Source: Cercospora beticola
Lineage: Eukaryota > Ascomycota > Dothideomycetes > Mycosphaerellales > Mycosphaerellaceae
Reading direction: 5' to 3'
NCBI RefSeq assembly: GCF_033473495.1
Contig: NC_088942.1
Coordinates: 2,232,001 to 2,296,000 of the forward strand
DNA: 64,000 nt
Both the position numbers and the translations under genes were made by a program. This document shows, in pieces, positions 42,623 through 52,582 of this stretch. The number at the start of each line of letters is the position of its first letter. Positions within the stretch are counted from its first letter, which is position 1. The notes beneath the pieces were generated by a model that did no database searches, was not told where the DNA came from, and was given only the letters and a program-made list of their open reading frames with translations.

Positions 42623-44234
42623 CCGTGATGCAGCAGGTGTGGCGGCGCAGATCTGTATGGAGGAGGTGCAGCAACACACCAACAGTCATCAAGGCGTTGG
42701 CGATGCGAGGACTGGATGGAGCAGCGACGACCACACCAGCAGGCTTGAGTGGAACTTCCGTAGCGCTCAGCGAGCCCTCGGCAGACTTTCATTCGCCGTT
42801 TGTGACGCGTTGGTGCGAGGGCCATCACAGCGCCACCCACCCTTCTGCAGACTTTGCAAATTGTCCCGCACGACATCACAGCCTGCGGGACCTCTTTCAT
42901 CTCGCCAAATCGCCAACATCGTGATGAGCTGGCCGACGATGTTTTATGTATCTATTGCCCAGCGCATCACCGGCCCCATTCACGCCTCCCCTCTGCCGTG
43001 GCTCTGGAAGGTCTCGTATGGAACACGGCGGACTGCGTCGCGGCCCGTTGGCTGAACATCTGCCTTGGAGCGCTTGTGGCACTGTGGCAGAGCGGTAATG
43101 GCGCCGGCGGAACAAAGGCGACACACGGATCTGACGGACTACTGCAGGGCGGAGCGCCACTACTCTTCAACCGACAGCTCGCTAGAGGAGCGAAGCGTGC
43201 CAGGAGATTGGTTCCGTCTGCACGTAGCTCCCTCGGTGTCTTCACTGCGGTTTCAGTGGCCGAGTTTAATTTTGCCCGTCGCTCCTCAACCAGACGGGTG
43301 GGCGTGAGGGCATGGAGGGGTGTGTGAAGTGAGCACTGCTGCGGCGTGCCAGAGTGCATCACTACGAACGAAGACATCCATGAACGTCGGACGCTGAAAC
43401 GAGCAGACGACTCTCGATACGTGCCCAATTTCGGCATCGATCTGCTCGCTCAGGAGGCCTGGCACGAGCATCTCTCATGCATCCCAGCACGTTGCTGCAA
43501 GCTTGCAGCACCACTGCGATCTGCTGCAAGCCCCCGCTGGACATCGCTTCCATGCACTCTTCCGCCGCTTGGGACCATATGGAAACGTCGGCTTCACATG
43601 CTACCCCGATCGCCCGCGCGCCCACGGAGCTGCTGTGCGCCCGCATCCAGTACCGCCCGCGCCAGAAGCAGCCGATGAGACACATGTGTGCTGTTGCATA
43701 TTGAACGCCGATTCGTGCCTTGATAGGCTTTCCATTGCCTGTGTATAACTTGGCGGGAGCCAGGATCGCACGGGACGGCCGCCAAATAAGTGGCCATTGC
43801 ATAGCAGGGCTAGCCGGAAAGTCAATGCGTTGCCAGAAGGGCTACCTCTCCACGAGTACACGACCTACCCTTCCACCTGGTCCAGGTCATTCCTGGGTTC
43901 GAGGTCGACCATCCTTCTCCTTGACACTCCACCTCATCACCTGTCTCTACCGCATGCCAGCACGCCTCGTCGAGCCACACGATAAGCGTCTTGTACAATA
44001 ATGCTCACACCTCCATCGTAGTGAGCACACTGCCATGGCATACGCTTCCTTGTCCGTACGTGACTTCCGGCTCGCCTAAGACATTGCCCATCATCTGCGC
44101 TGCAGAGCTCACCGGACTGACTTCACTTCAGTTGACCCCCCGCACTTTGTAGACACATGCATTGGGAATCAGCGTGGTGTTTTTCACGGGTGCTTGCGCA
44201 TTCTTAAGCCACTATTTACCACCAGCACATTGAC

Positions 44235-47200
44235 ATGGCCGATTATTTCAGCGAGTATTCTCAGTACATGGGCGCCAAAGGGCTGCCGTCGCCGGCCGAC
44301 ACACCATACGAGACCACGGGATTCCTCCGATCAAAGAGGTCGTCACGCGCGACGGCCGCATCGTCGAGAGAGGCCTCGCCGTCTCCTCCACCTCCACTTC
44401 CTTCAGATGCCAGAGAAACACAAGAGCAGGCGCGAGATGGCCGCTACTCAAACATGGACCCTCGGCGTTTCACGCCAACGTTGCATGCATCGTTGGTGTC
44501 CGAAATCCTCAAGCTACGACGAGAGCTCGACTCGAAGAACAACCTCGTAGAGAACCTGGAAGTGAACTTGTCCTTGGCCAAAAACGAAAACGACGCTCTC
44601 AACGGACAGCTCTCAGAAAGTGCGCGCGAGGTTCGCAAGGCAAAGCAGCAGGTGCAGCAAATTGAACAGGGCACCTATGAGGCGGTCGAGGATCTTGTGC
44701 GAGAACGAGATGAGGCAAGAGCGACCCTCGAAGAGTTGCGTGCCAAATTTGAGCTCGCTCAGAAGAAGACGCGGCAGCAAGATGAGGACGCAGAGCGCAC
44801 CCAAAACATATGGGAGAACGACAAAGAGGCGTGGGATAGCGAGCGTCGTCAGCTGGAGCGGAGGATCCATGTTACTGAAACTCGACTTCGCGCGGTTGTG
44901 GACGAAATGAACGCTCAGCAAAGTCAGACGCAATCCGATGCGGCAACCGACGACAGCACTTTCAAGGACAGTGGATTCGGCAACGAGAGCGATACTGGCA
45001 GCATATACTCTGCCACTCCATCGGCGAGTCCGAAGAAACACAGGCGGAATATGAGCAGTATCAGCTTCGTACATCGCCACATGCGGAGCTCAGTCGTGTC
45101 AAGGACGACCGCGGCAACTCCGGATCTATACTTTCGACCCGGCAATACTCTGGCCGACGAATTGGACATCGATGAGCTGGACGAGTACGACAACGAGGAT
45201 TCCGTCAATGGCGACGATACCCCGGAGAGCGCAGCGCAGATGAAACATGAGGCTGCAGCTCGGTCAAATTCTGCAAATGTAGAGCTAGACGCGAAAGCCA
45301 AGCGCGTCGTAGGCTTAACAACTGACTCGTTAGAGTCGCCATCTGCAAAGAACTTCCCGAAATTGGAAGTTGAGTCGGAAGGCCAGCGGCAGCCGACTAA
45401 GCAGTACCAGGACCGCGCAACCACGCCGCCACCAGCTGCATTTCACACGCCAGTACCCGATGTTCGTGCAACATATGTGGACGCTGGTTACCAGCCGTCG
45501 CCTCCCGTCTCGCCACCACGCGTTGAGGTTACACGACCTGGAGATGACATTGCGAATGAAAATTTAGAGGACGAGATGCGACAGCAACCACCTCCAGCCA
45601 TCGATGTCAATGCTTCGCTGCAGCAACCGCAGCCGACGCTCTCACACAAGCCGATCAGCCCACCGGAAACTCCTGTCGTTGATGTGGGCGGGACTTGGGT
45701 ACACCACAAACCAGAGCTTACTGTTGTACTGGAGTATAGCACAGCATCGACGCAGACTGACCCCGTGGAACAAGAACCTCCGAGAAGTGGTCACAACCCG
45801 AAGCGCGATTCTCTTTCTCCGCCTTCCTTTGTGCCATCTATTGCGATTCACCCGCCAAGCTCACGGCCCTCCTCTCCTCGCCCGTATGCGTTGCCCCCGG
45901 GCACGAAGAATGCCACCGCTCAGGCGAATATGGGATGGCCAAGCCGAGATGCCTGTATGCAGACAGAGGAGATTCGCATTGACCAGCGTCCTGTGAAACT
46001 GCCACCTCACTTACTGCCTTCATCTTTGCTACCGAGCCCGTCATTCCAGGAAAATTCGCGGCCACAGTCGAAACGGATCAGCGCTTCTAGTGTATTAACC
46101 AAGCGAGCGTCGTTCAACAGGCCTCCCGCCATCTCAATCCCAGCGTCGCCACCTCTGCAATCTCCCACTGACTCCAGCCCGGATATGGCTAGGAATAATG
46201 GAGCTCGAGATCTTCGTCACTACCCATTGAAAGCGCTACCGCTGCCACGACCGGTTCTGTCACCGCCGTTGCCAGTTAACGAGACCTTCCAGAGCAACGG
46301 GCCCCTCAATCGATCCTCCCAGTACGGCGTGACGCAGCCGAAGACCGATTACATGGGTGGACAAGAACCCGAGTCGTCTGAGCAAAGCGATTATGAGGAT
46401 CCTGTCGAGGATCATGATCCTGCAGATCTGATTGCTTCGATGCCGGTCACTAGTCGACCACCTCTTGGACGATTTGGACTGTCCGATCCTCCGAAGGCTG
46501 TTCCAGAAGACAAGGAGATCTCACCAGAACGTCGTCCCGGTACATCAGATTCGCACGCCGCAGCACCTGCTCCTTCGATATCCAGCAGCCGCGCGACTTC
46601 ATCACGCAGACACACGCAGCAACCCCAGGCCAGGCTCGGCAGGTCCCCGCGAAGTCCTAGCTTTACAAGCATGGCTTCTAGCAGTCAGAGTGCGTACCAA
46701 AGCGACCCACTACCTCCGTATCCCATCCCATTGCGATCTAGCTCGCGGCCAAAGCCCCAGAGCGAGGGGTCTCAGAGCCCAACACCACACGATGGATTCG
46801 GAACCCGAACTGGGCGAACGGGGAGGTCGCATGCGCGACAGGCAAGCTTGCGCAAAGTTCAGTCTGCTGCGATCATTAGGAACAGACATGGCAGAACCTC
46901 GCCAACCAAAGGCCATCGTCGTAGCAGACGATCGCCGCAGTTGACTCCCGTGCAGTCGATGGCTTTCGACAGTCCTGCGCCGACAAAATTCCCGATTCCA
47001 GAGCTACCTTCACCAGTTCGTGAATATCCGCACGTGAAAGGGTCCGTCGATCTACGGAGCTCGCCAGGGGAGTCTAGTCAGGGAGGAGAGGAAACGAACC
47101 TTGTGGATGCGATTGCTGCGACGATGGTGGGCGAGTGGATGTGGAAATACATTCGCAAGCGAAAGTCTTTCGGTATGGGGGACGATACCTCCGAAATGCC

Positions 47201-48264
47201 TGTCGCCTCCGAGAATGGCATTGTGAATGTGACAGCTCATGGCACCAGACACAAACGCTGGGTCTGGCTATCGCCTTACGAGCGCACCATCATGTGGGAC
47301 ACTAAGCAGCCCAGCTCGGGCACTGCGTTGCTGGGCAAGCGCGGACGCAAATGTGAGTACTTCAGGCTTCGAACAGCGTGGGCACGATTTACTGACCAAC
47401 ACAGTGACCATCACATCTGTCCTGGATGTGCAAGATCGCACGCCCCTGCCCAAGAATGCAGAGCTGCCGTCCGCGTGGGGGCGATCCATTCTGATCCTTA
47501 CGCCACAACGCGCGCTAAAATTCACTGCTACCACTGAAGAACGCCACGGCTTGTGGATGGCAGCTCTAACGTTCCTGGCTCGCGAATCAACACTTCCAAA
47601 TCAGATCCCGCCGATGCCCACGCCTGCGCTCCCTATTCCACCAACGCCGCATGCAGAAGCTGATGGTGTCGATATTAAACGACATCGTTCGCCATCGATT
47701 GGCAGGTCAAATGTCCGAGACTCCATTCGTATCACAAAAGGCAAAAAGGCAGAACTTCACAAGGTTCAATCTCATCCCGATGAAACCTACTCTTCCGACC
47801 TCGCGGGCGTCGGTCTCGAACCAGGAAGCGCCGACTTCCCAGCAGTTCCGCGCTTGTATATCAGCACTACCCGCCACCAGAGAAACCGCAGCAATACTAA
47901 TCCTGGCTTTCGAAGCATTTCTTCTGGAGGCGTGCCATCCTCCGCCTCGTCCGGGAACTACTACCGCTCAACGAATGGCTCATCTTTCCGGCCCAGCATG
48001 TCCACCAAGAGCGGCAGTCGTCGAGAGTCGTTTGCTAGCCCGGTTCATCAGAACTTCTTCGAGGCAGTGGGAACAGTTCGTATGGAGGCATTTGTCGACC
48101 CCAACGTTCGCGATGGCGTCCTCTATGTGCCTGCACCACCTCCAGTCATCGGTGGCGCGCGTCGTCCTCGCCGAAGCAGTAATCTGTCCCAGTCCACTGT
48201 CGACAAGCGACGGGCGGGATACGTCTTTGATGAGGACGGAATGGATCCTTTCAAAGGATTTTAG
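44235..48264 (+). CDS. Cortical coiled-coil/PH protein of the Mcp5/Num1/ApsA type
   Basis: Expected to anchor dynein and nuclei or mitochondria at the cell cortex through a lipid-binding PH domain (Num1 in yeast, Mcp5 in fission yeast, ApsA in Aspergillus). Exon 1 is 44235-47352, then a 52-bp intron (47353-47404, CTGACC branch), then exon 2 47405-48264, giving 1325 residues. A coiled coil covers about residues 95-230 (SEILKLRRELDSKNNLVENL onward). A long Ser/Pro-rich disordered middle follows. The PH domain starts at about residue 964 (MVGEWMWKYIRKRKSFGM); the spliced core is HKRWVWLSPYERTIMWDTKQ, then LTITSVLDVQDRTPLPKN and SILILTPQRALKFTATTEER. It is shorter than ApsA or Num1 and lacks their long internal repeats, so it may be the shorter filamentous-fungal paralogue. 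There are many Ser-Pro sites. Confidence 0.85.
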
Positions 48265-49861
48265 AGGCCATTCTTGGCTGCGTGTAATGATATCCGGTTT
48301 AGATGATGCAGCGGGCACATCAACTATTTCAGCAATAGCGAAGCGTTCCTTGGAGCGATGTTATTACTATGTATTGTACATAAGGCATTTCTACGAAGTC
48401 AATGAGACATATTTTATGACAGCCTTTTCACGGCATACAGATTTCGACACTGACTGGAAGGAGTACTTACATCTTGTCAGCGCAACTCGCAGCGCACAGC
48501 TCTGTTCTTGGTCTGAAAGATCTGGAGAGTAAGCAGTACGAGAAATCCTGCCTCGAGTGAAACGGATCGATGTTCAAATCCCAGACTCTCGGTGTTTTTG
48601 ACTGGAACACCAACGACCGCCCGGACAGCGAAGAACGCAAGCATCCCTCCTTTAACTATTCGCACGCTGGTCGCGACTCGATACAGGAGTGAGCTTGGCG
48701 CACACCACGGTGAAAGCAGTGGTGCTCACCGTCAATGGAGATTTGACCATATTCAGTATTGCAGATCGCTCTTTCGTTTCTGGTAGAGAGCGAAACGAGG
48801 TACTAGCCAGGACGGCGCATGTTCAGCACACATTCTTCCCTGATGTCGATGCGGCCGCGAGGCCGGCTTTGGGAGCAAGGCCCAATCGCGAAATGTCATC
48901 ATTTGGCAGCAAGGAGACGCGACGACTGCGTTTCAGCTTGCGCCGGGAACGTCTCCGGATTCTTGTCTGCTGTTCGACGGAAAGCGATCTTTTCCCACGG
49001 GCGAGAAGCATCAAAAGCGGGTCGAAGTAGGATCCCTGCTGTTGCTTTTTGACCGACTCTCAACTTCACCTTCGCTTGCGCGGCGGTGCCTATCGCTATG
49101 CGGCTTGATTCGAATGCGATGAGAGCGATCGGCTTTTACTGGTAACGTTTGGTAGAAGCAATCGCACAATTTCTCCATTGATTGGCTGTGGGCCTTGTTC
49201 GCGCTGACCCTGTTATCTCCAGACTTCTCCCGAAGCCGTCGCCCACAGAACAGCACTACACATCCGTGCTTCAGACAGGGATCAGTATAAGTTCCAATGT
49301 CACAATGCGCCTGCGAATGAGAGCGGACTTCTATCGCAATCTACGAGGTGTAGCTATGGACAGTGACGATGACTGTCCCAGGGACCGATATGATTCCGCA
49401 CACTGGCGCGACAGTACCTGAATGGCATGTCTCAACATTGCGCGATCGACCAAGTCACCTAGCCTATCACCTCTCGGCGTCCATTTATCTCAAGCATTAG
49501 ACTATGGCTCGTCTTCACCGTCACTCGTCGAGCCCCGTCTGGAATGTCCGTGGTGCGAACCACATCGCTGTCGTTTCTCACGAGGCGAAGGCAAGGTAGG
49601 TTTAGACTATGCAAGATCATCACGTTGAACGGCCGGACTCTATGGAGTCAGGGACGCTACTTTACTCTCACGCACGAGGGACAGAGCGTCGACCTGGTTT
49701 TCTTTTCGCAAACACCCAATTCACCTTCTCTTCGTTTCTCAGCGTCCAGCACGCCCATCTAATAGACCATCGAATTTACATCGTCCTGGTCGACGACACT
49801 CCTTTGAACCTTGTCACTCGCTACGCAAGGCCGGAAGCAAACCCACACACTCTCTCCCAAG
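48265..49861. other. 1.6-kb spacer between two plus-strand genes
   Basis: No gene recognised. GTTCAAATCCC at about 48572 looks like a tRNA B box, but neither T-stem nor D-arm pairing works. Confidence 0.45.
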
Positions 49862-50473
49862 ATGGTTCAAATCAACACATTGAGCGCGGCCTCGCTTGCG
49901 CTGTTCGCCACCTCCGCCGCTGCTCTGCCATTTCACCTCCCCTCGTGGATGAAGGTCGCTCGACAGAGCGAGAACGAGCCATCAGCACCACAATTCCCCA
50001 ACCTCTCACCTGGTCCAAACGAAGGCGTATTCCCAACCCAATGGCCAGCTCCTACCGGCACACAACCCGCCGTCCTCCCCACAGGCACTGCCTTCCCAAC
50101 TAGCCTCCCACTGCCAACAGGAGTTCCATCTCTTGACACAACAGAGAACAACAACAACGTTGCCAAGCGCGACGCACACCCGCAACACAAGAAGCGTCAA
50201 GACCCCTGGAAGCCCGGCGTCTTCGTCAAGCAACGCGACGAGCAAATGGTCAAGCGTCAAGGCTTCGCTCTCCCAACCGGCACAGCCAGCAGCGGCCTCC
50301 CCGCCCCAACCGGTGGCTCCTGGTCTTCCTACGACGAGCCTCAAGAACCTCAAGCTAAGCAATTCGGCGGTGCTCGTCACGGCGGCTTCAAGCCTCACTG
50401 GGGTGTCCAGGATCCGGTCTACTCGGCTCCTACCCCAACTGCCACTGCCGCTCCTGTCCCTACTGGCTTTTGA
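49862..50473 (+). CDS. Secreted Pro/Thr/Gly-rich protein with several Kex2-type sites
   Basis: Secreted precursor of unknown function, single exon, 203 residues from the first ATG of the frame. The signal peptide is MVQINTLSAASLALFATSAA (cleavage probably near ALP). The next ~70 residues are Pro/Thr-rich with repeated PTGT/PTG units (PAPTGTQPA, LPTGTAFPT, LPTGVPS), later echoed by LPTGTASSGLPAPTGGS. A central basic segment holds probable Kex2 sites: AKR, KKR and VKR, plus a KQR that could also be cut. These would release DAHPQHK-, QDPWKPGVFVK- and QGFALPTG-type peptides. The C-terminus has Gly/His-rich GGARHGGFKPHW. Few cysteines are present. It could be a processed peptide precursor or a pro-domain-bearing wall protein. 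Strong C-ending codon bias supports a real, well-expressed gene. Confidence 0.72.
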   Translation: MVQINTLSAASLALFATSAAALPFHLPSWMKVARQSENEPSAPQFPNLSPGPNEGVFPTQWPAPTGTQPAVLPTGTAFPTSLPLPTGVPSLDTTENNNNVAKRDAHPQHKKRQDPWKPGVFVKQRDEQMVKRQGFALPTGTASSGLPAPTGGSWSSYDEPQEPQAKQFGGARHGGFKPHWGVQDPVYSAPTPTATAAPVPTGF

Positions 50474-51120
50474 GCGGCGACTGAAGAGAACTTGAAGCAG
50501 TGACGACGACGCCGTTACGACGCGACTGAGAGAGACCAGGGCAACGATCTGCTATCCTTCCCCGCAATTACATTGAATGTCTTCGATGGGCAGGCGCTCC
50601 GAAGCTGGAATTTATGCGGAGAAGGAATGCTGGCTGGCTTGCCTGTTCATCTACCCATTGATTGATTGACCTACTACCACCACCACCATTTAGCAGAACC
50701 CATAGCGCATTTGTAAACGTCGAGCGACAGTTTTCTAGATAGAGAGATAGGGTGGAAAGTGGAAGTGAGGGCATGCATGCATCCGTAGGTGATGCCGACG
50801 CAAACCTGTTTCTCAACAACGCGCTTGCCATTTCTTTCCTCACTTGTTACTTACTTCCACTTGGGTGCAATGTTCTTGCTCATTTGTGACTGATTCTTAC
50901 CTCATAAAGAGGGCAAGCAGTTGCTTTCGATGCACCTGCTTGACAACCACCTGAGCACTGCCACTGCGTTATATTGCGCTCTTCTCGTCGCCTTCTTGAC
51001 TTTCTCTCTCGACATCGCAGACATCAACATCAACACCTCCATTCCCAGACTCAGCATCAACATCACACAGCTTGTCTGGTATTCACATCTTCGACGCGGC
51101 TTCTCCATCAGACCACAAAA
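50474..51120. other. Intergenic spacer
   Basis: Contains a short GCATGCATGCAT run at about 50773. No gene recognised. Confidence 0.5.
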
Positions 51121-51519
51121 ATGAAGACCATCGCACTTCTTGCCAGTGCCGCGCTTGCATTCGCCGCTCCGCTGCCAGGTGAGTCTCGCACACAAATCAT
51201 GCAAACGACGCTAACACATTCTCAAGCTGCCATGACTCCGCCAGCCGCAGACCTTCCAGCGCAACGGGGGGAAACACCGCAACAAAACGACTCGAAGGGT
51301 CTCGGAGAGAAGGATATCGAGATCATTGTGGCGGTCCTGCTCGCATTTTTCTTTCCTCTTGGCTTGTTTTGGATCCGCAGACGCTTGCTGCCCAAAAGCC
51401 CCGACGATGCGGCACACGCGGCGAATATTGGCGAGGAGAAGGGTGTCGGCGATGCGAGGCGGATTCCTGCCGTCGCTGGGGCTGTTGGAGGAACGGGTGG
51501 TGTTGATGCCGGAAACTGA
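51121..51519 (+). CDS. Small secretory-pathway membrane protein, unknown function
   Basis: Exon 1 is 51121-51178, then a 48-bp intron (51179-51226, GTGAGT...CTCAAG, branch GCTAAC), then exon 2 51227-51519, giving 116 residues. The signal peptide is MKTIALLASAALAFAAPLP. A short polar segment follows (DLPAQRGETPQQNDSKG). One membrane helix follows (IEIIVAVLLAFFFPLGLFWI), then basic residues IRRRLLPK and a Gly/Ala-rich cytosolic tail. The IVAVLLAFFFPLGLF helix weakly recalls Pmp3/UPF0057 proteolipids, but the second helix of that family is missing, so I do not assign it. The stop is followed within 40 bp by the 97-bp repeat region. Confidence 0.7.
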   Translation: MKTIALLASAALAFAAPLPGESRTQIMQTTLTHSQAAMTPPAADLPAQRGETPQQNDSKGLGEKDIEIIVAVLLAFFFPLGLFWIRRRLLPKSPDDAAHAANIGEEKGVGDARRIPAVAGAVGGTGGVDAGN

Positions 51520-52582
51520 GCGATTTTATACCTGAAGTGAAGATATTTCAACCTAATGACATCTTCGTCTCGATCAATTTTCGTGCTCACTTTCCTGGCG
51601 GTTGGCGTGACTCTGGTCGTTTCTCCGGACATGGAGGTAGGTACAGTGCCACCCAGTATCCATCTAGGCCGTGGCGAGCCTTCCGCGGAATTCCAGAGAC
51701 ACAGAAGATCTGGTCGTTTCTCCGACATGGAGGTAGTTACAGTGCCACCCGGTATCCATCTAGGCCGTAGCGAGCTTTTCGTAGAACGGCAGAGCGACAG
51801 GAGATCAAGCTGTTTCTCCGATATTCGTGCTGCTCACCGCGCCAACGAATGTCCAACCAGGTCGCTATGAGGCTTCCGTGGAACGGCAGAGCGACAGGAG
51901 ATCAAGCTGTTTCTCCGACATTCGTGCTGCTTACCGCGCCAACGAATGTCCAACCAGGTCGCGATGAGCTTTTTGTGGAACGGCAGAGCGACAGGAGATC
52001 AAGCTGTTTCTCCGACATTCGTGCTGCTTACCGCGCCAACGAATGTCCAACCAGGTCGCTATGAGCCTTCCGCGGAATTTTAGAAATACAGGAAATCCGA
52101 CTGATTCTCCAAATATTGTATCCAAGGCACCCGGTCTCGCGAAGCGGGATAGTCGCATGATCAAGGTCGCGGCGAGAGAGCAATTCTCGACTGTTTTCTC
52201 TGTGCTCCCTTGAGCTTCGAAGCCAACGTATATGCATTCCATGCCAAAACAACATGTGTTATTGAACTGGAGAATTCAGTCGTTGGTTTCCTCCCCCTGC
52301 TCCCGACACCCCCTTCCTCCATAAGTTTAAGATCTTCAAAGGCAACACGAGTAACCTTGCAGCCGAAACTTGTAAGAGCTATAGAAACAGAGAGACATGA
52401 TTCTCAATTTCTTTCGCTGCCTCTTCACGGGTGGCGCACGTTCAATCGTTGCAGTGTCATGGGTTTCTCAGAGATAGATTCTGTTTGATCTATGCACTGC
52501 CAAAATTACTCATCTATCACCTTCTTTTCACTTTTGTACAGCCTTGTCACGTGTGTCTCCACATCAAACCACATCATCAGCT
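51520..52582. other. Convergent spacer dominated by a minisatellite
   Basis: About half is the 97-bp tandem repeat annotated separately. The rest (52116-52582) shows nothing recognisable. Confidence 0.5.
51591..52115. repeat. Minisatellite, 97-bp unit, five copies plus a fragment
   Basis: Copies start at about 51591, 51688, 51784, 51881 and 51978, with a decayed partial copy at 52075-52115. Copies 3-5 are nearly identical (GAACGGCAGAGCGACAGGAG at the start; TTTCTCCGACATTCGTGCTG in the middle). Copies 1-2 form a second, diverged subtype sharing TCTGGTCGTTTCTCC and CATCTAGGCCGT. Spacing is 97 bp except one 96-bp step, so the repeat does not keep reading frame. A 104-codon ORF (51556-51870) with a hydrophobic start reads into copies 1-3. 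Confidence 0.9.

Larger units (their letters stand above)
41557..44234. other. 2.7-kb region without a recognised gene
   Basis: Long divergent spacer between CNS1 and the ApsA-like gene. Open frames of 100-160 codons exist in several phases but none shows a domain, signal peptide or coherent splice structure. It includes a CTGTG microsatellite and an HSE-like site near the CNS1 end. A GGTTCGAGGTC at about 43897 resembles a tRNA B box but no cloverleaf can be drawn. Confidence 0.45.

Noticed and set aside
43890..43915. GGTTCGAGGTC, resembling a tRNA B box
   Set aside because: No A box or acceptor stem at the right distance on either strand.
42000..44200. Overlapping 100-160-codon ORFs in the CNS1/ApsA-like spacer
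   Set aside because: Mutually overlapping in several phases, with no domain, no signal peptide and no supportable splicing.
48540..48610. tRNA-like segment with GTTCAAATCCC and GAGAGT/ACTCTC ends
   Set aside because: The T-stem does not pair, the D-arm/A-box is poor and no proper anticodon stem can be drawn.
51121..51519. Pmp3/UPF0057 proteolipid
   Set aside because: Only one helix with weak similarity; the second conserved helix of that family is absent.
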